In this document: piece after piece, positions 15,458 through 23,734 of the stretch
Position numbering within the stretch: the first letter of the stretch is position 1
How the letters are laid out: each line of letters opens with the position of its first letter
Origin: Streptomyces sp. NRRL S-87
GTDB taxonomy: Bacteria > Actinomycetota > Actinomycetes > Streptomycetales > Streptomycetaceae
Assembly (NCBI RefSeq): GCF_000719335.1
Contig: NZ_JOGB01000021.1
Location: 148,315-212,314 of the forward strand
Length of the DNA: 64,000 bases
Reading direction: 5' to 3'
Program-made: the position numbers and the translations under genes
Notes under the pieces: model-generated
The model's database searches: none
Told to the model about the DNA's origin: nothing
Seen by the model: the letters and a program-made list of their open reading frames with translations, nothing else

Positions 15458-15841
15458 TCAGCACCACTTGTTGGACCAGATGTGCGGCAGGTTCCAGGCG
15501 CCGATCTCGCGCCACCCGGTGCCGCGGTTCAGCGGCCAGCCGCGGCCGCGGAAGTTCTTCTCCTTGTAGACCTTCACGTTGCACCGGGCGCCGTTGTTGT
15601 ACAGGGAACCGCCGGCGCTGTAGTTGAAGTTGGCGTACCGGCTCAGGTCCCGGTTGTCCTGGTAGACCTTCTGCACGCGGTGCGCGGCGGTGCTCTGGTA
15701 GTTCTTCAGCCAGTACGCGCACAGCGCCGTGCGCGGGCAGTCCCGCGGTGCCGCGGCCGAGGCCGGGGTGACGGTGAAGGCGCCGGCGCCGAGCGCCGCA
15801 CCGACGGCGAGAGCCATGAGGGAACGCCGGGTCCTGTCCAT
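15458..15841 (-). CDS. Small secreted protein, peptidase inhibitor I36-like
   Basis: 127 aa from ATG 15839-15841 with a good aaggagaa site. Sec signal peptide 1-30 (ALAVGAALGAGAFTV...ASAAA), mature protein ~97 aa with four Cys. CPRTALCAYWLKNYQ near the mature N-terminus and YKEKNFRGRGWPLNRG near the end resemble the beta/gamma-crystallin-like fold of family I36 (Streptomyces metalloprotease inhibitor type). The target protease is unknown; note the secreted M4 protease gene at 61105. Family assignment is by pattern only. Confidence 0.75.
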   Translation of the reverse strand: MDRTRRSLMALAVGAALGAGAFTVTPASAAAPRDCPRTALCAYWLKNYQSTAAHRVQKVYQDNRDLSRYANFNYSAGGSLYNNGARCNVKVYKEKNFRGRGWPLNRGTGWREIGAWNLPHIWSNKWC

Positions 15842-15983
15842 GGAATTCTCCTTTTCCTTGCCTGTACGTGGAAATCAGCTTTTCAGGAGTCGGGTGCGGC
15901 CCGCTTGTACGAATGCGCCTCGATTTCCTTCCGCCGGTCCGGCGCCCGGGGCGGCGAGCCCGAAACGGAACAGGCCCTGCGGA

Positions 15984-16856
15984 CTACGGGGGAAGCGTGA
16001 AGGATTCGAGGAGGCCCCCGATATGCAGCGGGGAACGGTTCCGCAGTTCCCGCAGCCGCCCGGGCGTGCAGCCCAGCGCCGCCTTCACGCACCGGTGGAA
16101 GTGGGCCTGGTCGCAGTAGCCGGCCTCGGTCGCGGTCTGCGCCGCGGACCGCTGCGACTCCATCAGCCGCAGGGCGTACTGGAGGCGGGTGATCTGGGCG
16201 TACGCCTTGGGCGCGACGCCCACCTCCGCGCGGAACCGGCGCTCCAGGTGCCGCCGGCTCTGCGCCATCGGGGCCGTGAGCTCGGCCACCGACAGCCGGC
16301 CGTGGCCGCGCCGGATCGCGCCCACCGCGCGGCACACGGCCGGGTCGGCGGGCGGGCCGGCCGCCAGCCGCGCCGCGAGGAACCGGTCGAGGAGAGCGAA
16401 CCGGTCCTCCCAGCACGTCAGCCGGGCCAACTCCCGGGCCAGCAGCGTCACGCCCGGCAGCAGTTCCTCGGACAGCGCGGTGCGCCGGCCGTCGGGAACG
16501 CCCGCCGCTTCGGCGAAGAGCGAGTACGCGGCCGTCGGCGCCAGGGCCACGGTCACCGCCGCGGCCCCGCCGGCGGAGTCGGTCGCCACGGCCCTGGTCT
16601 GCACCGCGGCGACGAACGAGTCCGGGGGTGCGGGCGCGCGGGCCGGCGCGGCGGCCGCCCCGAGGGGGTCGCCGAAACCGATCACCAGGCGTACCGCCCC
16701 CGTGGGCACCTCCAGGCGCCGCACGGCCGGCCGGGGCCCCGCGGCGTGACCGCGGTAGCCCAGTACGGCACCGAGCAGCCGCGCCGCGGGCCGCCCCGTC
16801 ACGTGCGCCGGCGCGGCCCCCGAGCCGCGCCGGTGCACGACGGTGACGTCATTCAT
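15984..16856 (-). CDS. AraC family transcriptional regulator
   Basis: 290 aa from ATG 16854-16856 (MNDVTVVHRRGSG); a GTG 39 bp upstream is in frame but has a poor ribosome site. The N-terminal ~170 residues are a cupin-type ligand domain (VPTGAVRLVIGFGDPL). The C-terminal two HTH motifs are recognisable: LSVAELTAPMAQSRRHLERR and ATEAGYCDQAHFHRCVKAAL, the latter the AraC signature with the usual DQ-H-F-R pattern. It lies downstream of the P450 gene on the same strand with a 208-bp gap; control of that gene is possible but unsupported. Confidence 0.9.
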   Translation of the reverse strand: MNDVTVVHRRGSGAAPAHVTGRPAARLLGAVLGYRGHAAGPRPAVRRLEVPTGAVRLVIGFGDPLGAAAAPARAPAPPDSFVAAVQTRAVATDSAGGAAAVTVALAPTAAYSLFAEAAGVPDGRRTALSEELLPGVTLLARELARLTCWEDRFALLDRFLAARLAAGPPADPAVCRAVGAIRRGHGRLSVAELTAPMAQSRRHLERRFRAEVGVAPKAYAQITRLQYALRLMESQRSAAQTATEAGYCDQAHFHRCVKAALGCTPGRLRELRNRSPLHIGGLLESFTLPP

Positions 16857-17064
16857 TGCGGATCCGACTTCCTTTTTCCGAGAAACGGGTTTCACCGGAA
16901 AGGAAATCTAGGGACGCCGGGGTCTTCTTCCATCCCGCAGGGAGCTGATCTTCGCGTCAACCCGGGCGGTACCGCCCGGATTCCTCCACCCAGCGCGGTA
17001 CAGCGAAAGGCCGACGGCGTCCGAAGAGACGCGTACGCCCCGCCCGCGCGGCGGTCCCCGCGAT

Positions 17065-18258
17065 TCAGAACCGGACGGGCAGCGCCAGGAGTCCGCGGGC
17101 CCGCAGCGACGGGCGCCACCGCAGGTCCGCGCGGGGGACGTCCAGGGCCAGGGCGGGGAACCGGCGCAGCAGCGTGCCCACGGCGACCTCCGTCTCCAAC
17201 CGCGCCAGCGGGGCGCCGACGCAGTAGTGGATGCCGTGGCCCAGGGCCAGGTGGCCGCCCTCCTTCCGGTCCGGCACGAACCGGTCGGGTTCGGCGAACC
17301 GCTCGGGGTCCCGGTTGGCCGAGGCCAGCGACAGCATCACGGTCTCCCCGGCCGGGATTCGCACCCCGTCGAGCTCGACGTCCTCCCGCGGGAAGCGGCG
17401 GATCGCCAGCAGCGCCGGCCCGTCGTAGCGGGCGAACTCCTCCACCGCGTCGGCGGTCCGCGCCGGGTCCGCGCGCAGCGCGGCCAGTTCGTCGGGGTGG
17501 TCGAGCAGCGCGAGGACGGCGGTGCCGATGAGCTGGACCGTGTTCTCGTACCCGGCGAACAGGATGAGGAACGCGAGCGAGGTGAGCTCGTCCTCGGTGA
17601 GCCGGTCGCCGCCGTCGCGGACGCCGATCATGTCGGTCAGCAGGTCGTCCCCGGGCTCCCGGCGCTTGTCTGCGATGAGCTGGGGGAAGTACGCGAGCAT
17701 GGCGGCCACGGCGTGCCGGGCGGCGCCGGGGTCGGCGGGGTCCGGGGCGATCAGCGCGTCGGTCCAGGCCCGGAAGTCCGGGCGCGAGGCGTGCGGCACG
17801 CCGAGCAGGTCGCAGATCACGGTGATCGGCAGCGGCGCGGCGTAGTCGGCGATCAGGTCGGCTCGGCCGCGGTCCGCGACCGCGTCCAGCAGCCCGTCGG
17901 CCAGGGCCTGGACGCCCGGCCGCATCGCCTCCACCCGGCCGGGGGTGAACGCCTTGGAGACCAGGCGCCGGATGCGCGTGTGGTCCGGCGGGTCCATGTT
18001 CAGCAGGTTGGCGTCGAGGGCCGGGGGCAGGGAGAAGCCCGTGTAGTTGCCGGGCAGCCGGTGCGTCTTGTCCAGGGAGAGCCGCGGGTCGGCGAGGAGC
18101 CGGCGTACGTCGCGGTAGCGGGTGACGACCCAGACGGGCAGTCCGTCCGGCCCGGTGACGCGGTGCGCCGGTCCGGCTTCGCGGAGCCGGGCGTAGGAGG
18201 CGTGCGGGTCGGCGATCAGTGCGGGCAGGTCGGGGAACGCGGTAGCCATGATCGTCAC
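17065..18258 (-). CDS. Cytochrome P450 (CYP105/107-like)
   Basis: About 397 aa. GTG 18256-18258 is the longest start; ATG 18247-18249 (MATAFPDLPALIADPHASY) is equally plausible. Seen: I-helix LFAGYENTV (A-G-x-E-N-T, with Asn in place of the first of the usual two Thr), the E-x-x-R in EEFARYDG, PERFAEPDRF, and heme loop LALGHGIHYCVGAPLARLE, where Leu replaces the usual Phe before G-x-x-x-C-x-G. It is a soluble monooxygenase needing external ferredoxin and reductase; neither is adjacent. Substrate unknown. Upstream is a tandem-repeat spacer. Confidence 0.94.
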   Translation of the reverse strand: MTIMATAFPDLPALIADPHASYARLREAGPAHRVTGPDGLPVWVVTRYRDVRRLLADPRLSLDKTHRLPGNYTGFSLPPALDANLLNMDPPDHTRIRRLVSKAFTPGRVEAMRPGVQALADGLLDAVADRGRADLIADYAAPLPITVICDLLGVPHASRPDFRAWTDALIAPDPADPGAARHAVAAMLAYFPQLIADKRREPGDDLLTDMIGVRDGGDRLTEDELTSLAFLILFAGYENTVQLIGTAVLALLDHPDELAALRADPARTADAVEEFARYDGPALLAIRRFPREDVELDGVRIPAGETVMLSLASANRDPERFAEPDRFVPDRKEGGHLALGHGIHYCVGAPLARLETEVAVGTLLRRFPALALDVPRADLRWRPSLRARGLLALPVRF

Positions 18259-18270
18259 CCTAAGCGGGCT

Positions 18271-18370
18271 GCCGGGTGCCGGGTGCCGGGTGCCGGGTGC
18301 CGGGTGCCGGGTGCCGGGTGTCGGGTGCCGGTGCTGGGTGCTGGGTGCTGGGTGCCGGGTGTCGGGTGCT
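18271..18370. repeat. Tandem 7-bp repeat (GCCGGGT)
   Basis: About 13-14 head-to-tail units of gccgggt with tcgggt and ctgggt variants, in the gap between the P450 start and the phosphodiesterase stop. It is just upstream of the P450 start, so its copy number could affect that promoter. It probably arises by slippage. Confidence 0.85.
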
Positions 18371-18441
18371 GGGGCCGCGGGATCCGCCCGGTGGGCCGGG
18401 CGAGCGGCCGGGCGGGCGGATCCGGGCGGTCGAGTGGCGGG

Positions 18442-19563
18442 TCAGGGAGTCGCGTTGAGCTCGGCGACGATCGAGGCCGGGGTGTGGCCGCTGCTGTCGG
18501 ACAGGCGGTGGAAGTCGACCGAGACGTAGTTCGGCTCCCGGCCGCCGCTCGCGGTGCGGCACTGGTTCGCGACGCGGTCGCGGAGTTTGGCGCCGTTGTC
18601 CAGGGCCGCGGTCAGGACGGTGGGCACGTTGCGGTGGTGGCTCATCATGAACAGCCGCCGGAAGCCGGGCTCCTGACGGTCCAGCGGGACGTCCGACCAG
18701 CGGGTGACGCAGGCCAGGTCGTTGCCCATGTCGCCCAGGCTCCAGTAGTTGGCCACCGTCCACGAGCGGTCGTACATGACGCCCAGGTGCTCGCGGTCGC
18801 CCCGGTCGGAGAAGAGCAGCAGGCGCTTGCCGGCGGTGACGAGGTCGGCCACCTTCGGCCAGCCGTGCTGCCGTACGCCCCACTGGTCGGGCCGGAAGAG
18901 GAGTTCGGGCAGCCCCCGGACCCGGCCGAGCGACGACTGGAGCTGCTCGGCGCTCACGTAGTCCTCCAGGAAGACCGTCACGAGTTCCTGCGGGTGGGAG
19001 TTCAGGAAGTCCACGACCGTCTGCATGGTGCCCGTGAAGCTCTGCCGGGGCAGGGCGTACGTGGCGCCGGCGAAGGTCTTGCAGTCGCCGTGGCACAGGT
19101 ACACGTCGCTGGGGTAGCAGTCGCTGCCGAAGCTGATGACGCACAGCCAGGTGCTGTGCTCGTACCAGTGCGTGTCCAGGCTGAGCCCGCGCACGCCGTT
19201 CTCCAGCTGGCCGCGCACCGACTCGGACTGGTTGACCGAACTCCAGCGGGAGTCCTCGTAGTTGGTGAAGGAGTTGTGGGTGGTGAGGAAGGTGGCCTCG
19301 TCGAGGCGGCGGTCGCCCCAGCGGGCCGCCGCGGCGGCGCCGGCCGGTCCACCCGCCGGGGCCGCGACGGCGGGGGCGGGGGAGCGGTGCCCGGCGGGCG
19401 CGGCGGCCGACGCGGCGGTCGCGGTGCCGAGGAGGGCCAGCAGGAGGAGGCAGAGGAAGGAGTGCCGCCCCGTGCGTCGCAGGAGTGCTGCGGGGGTCGC
19501 CCGGCGACGCCCGTGCGCTCGTGGAGGGGGTGCCGGTGTTGGTGACATGCCCATGCCAATCAT
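18442..19563 (-). CDS. Secreted PI-PLC-like phosphodiesterase
   Basis: 373 aa. A long basic n-region followed by HSFLCLLLLALLGTATAASA is a signal peptide of about 53 residues. After an Ala/Pro linker the catalytic-type TIM barrel begins: DEATFLTTHNSFTNYED (first His), LSLDTHWYEH, VYLCHGDCKTF (second His) and VTVFLEDYV. These match the PLC-like phosphodiesterase superfamily containing bacterial phosphatidylinositol-specific phospholipase C. Four Cys in the barrel may form disulfides. The substrate could be phosphoinositides or another glycerophosphodiester. The first three Met codons lie close together (MIGMGMS), so the start is uncertain by 15 bp. Confidence 0.85.
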   Translation of the reverse strand: MIGMGMSPTPAPPPRAHGRRRATPAALLRRTGRHSFLCLLLLALLGTATAASAAAPAGHRSPAPAVAAPAGGPAGAAAAARWGDRRLDEATFLTTHNSFTNYEDSRWSSVNQSESVRGQLENGVRGLSLDTHWYEHSTWLCVISFGSDCYPSDVYLCHGDCKTFAGATYALPRQSFTGTMQTVVDFLNSHPQELVTVFLEDYVSAEQLQSSLGRVRGLPELLFRPDQWGVRQHGWPKVADLVTAGKRLLLFSDRGDREHLGVMYDRSWTVANYWSLGDMGNDLACVTRWSDVPLDRQEPGFRRLFMMSHHRNVPTVLTAALDNGAKLRDRVANQCRTASGGREPNYVSVDFHRLSDSSGHTPASIVAELNATP

Positions 19564-19660
19564 GCGGGGAGGGTAGCGTGCGGGCCGCGCCCCGGCTACG
19601 GCCCGGCAGGGGCCGGTAACGCCTCGGCTGTCGGGGCTTCGGTCGGCGGTCCGGGCTCGG

Positions 19661-19760
19661 GCATGGCCGCCCGGGCTACGCCATGGCCGCCCGGGCTACG
19701 CCATGGTCGCCCGGGCTACGCCATGGTCGCCCCGGCCACGCCGCGGCCGTCCCCGTCACG
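19661..19760. repeat. Tandem 20-bp repeat
   Basis: Five exact-length units of 20 bp, of the form ccatggccgcccgggctacg; the first three are nearly identical and the last two diverge. It lies in the 212-bp spacer between the phosphodiesterase start and the serine hydrolase stop. No gene is seen in it. Confidence 0.9.
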
Positions 19761-19775
19761 GCCCGGTCGCCGGGG

Positions 19776-21176
19776 TCAGCGGCCGTCCGCCCCAGAAGCG
19801 TTCGTGTCACCACACATCGCCCGCTCGAACAGGGTCTCCAACGCGGCGTCGATCGGGTGGGGCCGCGGCCGCCCCGAGGCGTCCAGCGCGTTCCACCGCT
19901 GCAGGTTCAACGCGACCGACACCTGCCGGCGGCCGTCGGACCGGGTCATGGACCGGGTCCCCGCCCCCCAGGCCGTGCCGTCCTGGCCCCAGTAGGTGCC
20001 GCAGCCGGGGACCTCGAGCCTGGTCAGCCCAAGGCCGTACTGGATCGTCGTCCCGTCGAGGGCGATCACCGGGCCCGTGCGCTGCATCTGCGCCAGCGAG
20101 GCCCGGCTGACGACGCGGCCGGCCAGCAGCCTGCCGTAGAAGCGGTCGAGGTCTTCGACGGTGGACACCAGGGCTGCCCCCGGGCCCACCCACGACATGT
20201 CGTAGACGCTGTACTCGTGCGGTTCGGCGACCACGCCGAACAGCGCCTCGTACATCCGCGAGTGCGGCCCCTCGATGCGCGGCCCGGTCGGGAACCCCGT
20301 GTGCCGCAGCCCGGCCCGCGCGATGACGTGGCGCGCGACGTACGTCTCGTAGGGCATCCCCGTCACCCGCTCCAACAGCTGGCCCAGGATCAGGTAGTTG
20401 GTGTTGGAGTAGACCCCCACCGGACCGCCGGGCTCGCCGGCCGGCGGCGCCGCCAGGCCGAGCTCGATCAGCTCGGCCGGGCGGAACCGCCGGAAGCGGT
20501 TCTCGTCCAGGCTGGTGATCGCCGTCGGGGAGGGGAGCTCCTGGAGGGACGGGAAGGCGTAGCGGATGTGGTCGGGGATGCCGCTGGTGTGGTTGAGCAG
20601 CATCCGGACCGTGACCCGCCGCCCGCGCTCGCCCGGCACCAGCTCCGGCAGGTAGTCACCGATCGGGGCGTCGAGCCGGATGCGGCCCTGTTCCACCTGC
20701 TGCATCACCGCGGCGGCGGTGAAGGTCTTGGTGATGCTGCCGACGCGGTGGCGCATGTCGGCCCGGACCGGACGCCCGGTCGCCAGGTCCGCGACGCCGG
20801 AGGCGCCGCGCCACGTCCGGCCGTCCGCGCGGACCTCGGCGAACACCCCCGGCATCCCGGCGCGGTGGACACCGTCCAGCGCGGCCTGCAGCCGGGCGGC
20901 ACCGGGGCCTTCCGGTGCGGTCGTGCCGGTGGCGGTCGTGCCGGTGGTGGTCATGCCAGTGGTGGTCATGCCGGCTGCGCGTGCACCGGTGGCGGTCGCG
21001 CCGGCCGCGGTCGCGCCGGCGGAGACGGGCGCGCCGGCGGAGACGGGCGCGCGGGGTATCCGGGCGGGCCCGGCCCCGGCCCCGGCCCCGAGGGGCGGCG
21101 CCGCGGCCGCCCCCACCGTTCCCGCGCACACACCCAGCGCGGCCGCACCCGCGCACACCGCCAGTCGGATCTTCAT
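19776..21176 (-). CDS. Secreted serine hydrolase (class C beta-lactamase / D-Ala-D-Ala carboxypeptidase type)
   Basis: 466 aa from ATG 21174-21176 with agagga upstream. Signal peptide MKIRLAVCAGAAALGVCAGT. Residues ~35-90 are a low-complexity Ala/Gly/Thr region of pentapeptide repeats (AGAPVS, then GMTTT units) encoded by 15-bp tandem repeats near 20920-21050. The catalytic domain has S-x-x-K in GSITKTFTA, Y-x-N in YSNTNYLILGQLL, and WGQDGTAWGAGT at the place of the third motif. It is probably an extracytoplasmic peptidase or esterase acting on peptidoglycan peptides or D-amino-acid substrates; which one cannot be told. It is divergent from the N-formylglutamate amidohydrolase gene. Confidence 0.88.
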   Translation of the reverse strand: MKIRLAVCAGAAALGVCAGTVGAAAAPPLGAGAGAGPARIPRAPVSAGAPVSAGATAAGATATGARAAGMTTTGMTTTGTTATGTTAPEGPGAARLQAALDGVHRAGMPGVFAEVRADGRTWRGASGVADLATGRPVRADMRHRVGSITKTFTAAAVMQQVEQGRIRLDAPIGDYLPELVPGERGRRVTVRMLLNHTSGIPDHIRYAFPSLQELPSPTAITSLDENRFRRFRPAELIELGLAAPPAGEPGGPVGVYSNTNYLILGQLLERVTGMPYETYVARHVIARAGLRHTGFPTGPRIEGPHSRMYEALFGVVAEPHEYSVYDMSWVGPGAALVSTVEDLDRFYGRLLAGRVVSRASLAQMQRTGPVIALDGTTIQYGLGLTRLEVPGCGTYWGQDGTAWGAGTRSMTRSDGRRQVSVALNLQRWNALDASGRPRPHPIDAALETLFERAMCGDTNASGADGR

Positions 21177-21420
21177 GGGGTCCGTCCTCTCGCGTTCGAC
21201 GATCGAGGTGTTCGGCGCGAGCCGCCCGGTCGACGGGACCGGCGCGGCTCGACGACGTCCATCCTCGTGACCGGCACCCCGCCGGGTCCGCCGCCATCCG
21301 TCGCGCATCCCGCCCCGATCCCCCGCCGAACGGCGCGGCCGCATGGGACGCGATCACCGCGGGCAGACCTTCCTCCCTGTACGAAGAGCGGACCGCCGCA
21401 CGCCCACCGAGGAGCCGTCC

Positions 21421-22221
21421 ATGAACAGCCCGCCGCCGTCCTTCGAGGTCCTGACGGGCGCCGCGTCGTCGCCGGTGATCCTGCACGTGCCGCACTCCTC
21501 GCGCGCCGTCCCGGACTCCGTGCGCGCCGGCATCCTGCTGGACGACGGCGCACTGGCGACCGAGCTCGACCACATCACCGACGCCCACACCGCCGAGATC
21601 GCCGAAGCGGCCGCCGACCGGGCCGCCGTCCGGCCCTGGCGGTTCGTCAACCGGCTGTCCCGCCTCGTCGTCGACCCCGAGCGGTTCCCCGACGAGCGCG
21701 AGGAGATGCTGGCCGTCGGCATGGGCGCGGTGTACACGCACACCACCCACCGCGAGCGGCTGCGCCCGGCCGGCTTCGACGCCCGGCCGCTGGTCGACCG
21801 GTACTTCCACCCGTACGCCGGGGCGATGACGCGGGCCGTGCGGGAAAGACTGGCTGCCGTCGGCCGTGCCGTGGTCGTCGACGTGCACTCGTACCCGACC
21901 GAGCGCCTGCCCTACGAGCTCCACGGTGCGGGCCCCCGGCCGCCGGTCTGCCTCGGCACGGACCCCTTCCACACGCCGCCGGACCTGCTCGCCGCGGCCG
22001 AGAAGGCGTTCGCGCGCTTCGGGGGCACCGGGCTCGACAGCCCCTTCGCCGGCACCTACGTCCCGCTGGAGCACTACGGGACCGACGACCGCGTCACGGC
22101 GCTGATGATCGAGATCCGCCGGGACGCCTACATGTCCGAGCCCGGCGGTCCGGCCGGCCCCGGCCTACACGCCCTGGCGGCCGCGCTGGCGGAGCTGGTG
22201 GACGCCCTCACCGGTCCGTAG
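21421..22221 (+). CDS. N-formylglutamate amidohydrolase family protein
   Basis: 266 aa from ATG 21421 (gaggag site). The metal-dependent FGase fold is indicated by ILHVPHSSRAVPDSVR at the N-terminus, VDVHSYPTERLPYE in the middle and IEIRRDAYM near the end. The family hydrolyses N-formyl-L-glutamate to formate and glutamate (HutG in histidine degradation), but no hut genes are nearby, so the substrate may be another N-formyl or N-acyl amino acid. Confidence 0.88.
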   Translation: MNSPPPSFEVLTGAASSPVILHVPHSSRAVPDSVRAGILLDDGALATELDHITDAHTAEIAEAAADRAAVRPWRFVNRLSRLVVDPERFPDEREEMLAVGMGAVYTHTTHRERLRPAGFDARPLVDRYFHPYAGAMTRAVRERLAAVGRAVVVDVHSYPTERLPYELHGAGPRPPVCLGTDPFHTPPDLLAAAEKAFARFGGTGLDSPFAGTYVPLEHYGTDDRVTALMIEIRRDAYMSEPGGPAGPGLHALAAALAELVDALTGP

Positions 22222-22228
22222 GGCCCGG

Positions 22229-22474
22229 TCACGGGGCGACGGTGAGTCCGGTGAGTCCGGTGAGCTGATCCACGTGGCGCCGGCCGGGCGCGGCGAGCGC
22301 GGCGAGTGCGGGGAGCGCGGCGTGGAGCTGCTGGAAGACCCGGCGGGCCGGCGCCGCGTCCCAGGCGGCCGGCCGTACGGGGTGGCGGGGCTTGAGGGGG
22401 AGCATGGCGGGCTGCGGGGGGCGGTGCGGGGCGGCGGTTGCCCGTGTAAGGAGCGGGGGGCTGCTCAGGCTCAT
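22229..22474 (-). CDS. Small hypothetical protein next to LacI-type operator
   Basis: An 81-aa ORF from ATG 22472-22474. Third codon positions are almost all G or C, as in real genes here, while second positions are mixed. The N-terminal half is Pro/Arg-rich; the C-terminal half contains FQQLHAALPALAALAA and ends LTGLTGLTVAP. No domain recognised. Its start is 38 bp from the 16-bp palindrome at 22513-22528, which it shares with the divergent esterase gene; that supports a real transcript. The ribosome site is weak (aaggg). Confidence 0.45.
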   Translation of the reverse strand: MSLSSPPLLTRATAAPHRPPQPAMLPLKPRHPVRPAAWDAAPARRVFQQLHAALPALAALAAPGRRHVDQLTGLTGLTVAP

Positions 22475-22512
22475 GCCCTTGTGGTCGGGGGAGATGGCTG
22501 TCTAGAGTCCGT

Positions 22513-22528
22513 TGTTACACGTGTAACA
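22513..22528. promoter_or_regulatory. Perfect 16-bp palindrome, likely LacI-family operator
   Basis: tgttacacgtgtaaca, centred on the CG typical of LacI/GalR-family operators. It lies between the divergent starts of the 81-aa gene (22474) and the esterase (22632), within 1.3 kb of a LacI-family regulator gene. Confidence 0.75.
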
Positions 22529-22631
22529 GCGTAGCCTCCGTACGGTGGCCCGCCCGTGCAAGGAAAATCGGACAGACGTCGCGAACCCTTGCCGGCCCCG
22601 GCACCGTCCCCGTGAAAGGGCCGCACCAGCG

Positions 22632-23576
22632 ATGACGCACACTCCTCCGGCCGAGCACGACATGACCTGGCCGCCCCCTCCCTTCCTGCCGCCCGTGCCG
22701 CCGGTCCTGGGCGCGGACGGCGTACGCCGCTTCGACGGCGTCACCTACGCGACCCGGCCGGGCTACCGTCCGCGGCTGCTGGACGTCCAGGTGCCCGCCG
22801 CGGACGGGCCGCTCCCCGCCGTGGTCTGGATCCACGGCGGCGGCTGGCTGGAGGGCGACCGGCGCTACCCGCCGCCGACCGTCCCGGCCGAGCTGCTGCA
22901 CGGGTCCGTCCTGGCGGCCGGCCTCGCCCTGGTCCCCATCGACTACCGGCACAGCCTCGAAGCCCCGTTCCCGGCGCAGCTGCACGACGTGAAGGCCGCG
23001 ATCCGCTACGTCCGCAGGTACGCCGACGTGCTGGGCATCGACCCGCACCGGATCGCCGTCTGGGGCGAGTCCGCCGGCGGCCACCTGGCCGCGCTGGCCG
23101 GCCTGACCGGTCCCCACAGCCCCCGCGCCGAGGCCCTGGAGGGCACCGAGGGCGTGGGCGAGGGGGACACCTCGGTACGGGCCGTCGTCGACTGGTACGG
23201 GGTCTCCGACCTGCCCGCCATCCGGCTGCACCCGTTGCCGCCGATGCCGCCGGGCACCGAGTTCCCCGACCCGTACGACGCCCTGCTCGGCGGCACCGAG
23301 GAGGAGCGGCCGGCGCTGGCGCGGGCCGCGAGCCCGGTGACGTACGCCGCCGGGGGTGCCGTACCCCCGCCGTTCCTGCTGGTCCACGGCACCGGGGACG
23401 GGCTCGTGCCGTACGGCCAGAGCGAGGCGCTGCACGCGGCGCTGCGTGCGGCCGGCGGCGACTCCACCCTGCGTCCGGTGCACGACGCGGACCACATCTT
23501 CCTCGGCGCCGACGACATCCCCGGGATCGTCGCTGCGAGCGTCGCGTTCCTCGCCCGTCACCTGGCGTGCGTGTGA
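22632..23576 (+). CDS. Alpha/beta hydrolase, HSL-type esterase/lipase
   Basis: 314 aa from ATG 22632. Oxyanion-hole motif HGGGW (68-72), nucleophile elbow GESAGG with Ser147, then candidate acid and His in LLVHGTGDGLVPYGQS and DADHIFLG. No signal peptide, so it is cytoplasmic. It resembles the hormone-sensitive-lipase class acting on short acyl or aryl esters such as acetylated sugars or natural products. The palindrome at 22513-22528 lies ~105 bp upstream, and the nearby LacI-family gene (23735-24742) is its most likely repressor, suggesting induction by a sugar-like ligand. Confidence 0.9.
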   Translation: MTHTPPAEHDMTWPPPPFLPPVPPVLGADGVRRFDGVTYATRPGYRPRLLDVQVPAADGPLPAVVWIHGGGWLEGDRRYPPPTVPAELLHGSVLAAGLALVPIDYRHSLEAPFPAQLHDVKAAIRYVRRYADVLGIDPHRIAVWGESAGGHLAALAGLTGPHSPRAEALEGTEGVGEGDTSVRAVVDWYGVSDLPAIRLHPLPPMPPGTEFPDPYDALLGGTEEERPALARAASPVTYAAGGAVPPPFLLVHGTGDGLVPYGQSEALHAALRAAGGDSTLRPVHDADHIFLGADDIPGIVAASVAFLARHLACV

Positions 23577-23599
23577 GGCGTGGGGGAGGGGGTCTCGGC

Positions 23600-23730
23600 C
23601 TTCGGCCCGCCATGGGTGGCCCGCTCGTCGTCGCGTCGTCGTCGGGTCGCGTCGTCGGCGGGTCGCGTCGCCGTCGCCGTCCCGTCGCCGGCGCCGTCGC
23701 CCGCCCGGGGGCCGGCTGCGCGCGGCGCGC
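23600..23730. repeat. Imperfect GTCGTCG/GTCGCGTCG tandem repeats
   Basis: The convergent spacer between esterase and LacI genes is built of gtcgtcgcgtcgtcg-like units with gggtcgcgtcg variants. No gene or clear terminator seen. Confidence 0.6.
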
Positions 23731-23734
23731 GGCC

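Noticed and set aside
16892-17119. 75-codon minus-strand frame between P450 and AraC genes
   Set aside because: No ribosome site, overlaps the P450 end and has mixed third-position bases.
18271-19760. CRISPR array
   Set aside because: Units of 7 and 20 bp are contiguous with no unique spacers and no cas genes nearby.
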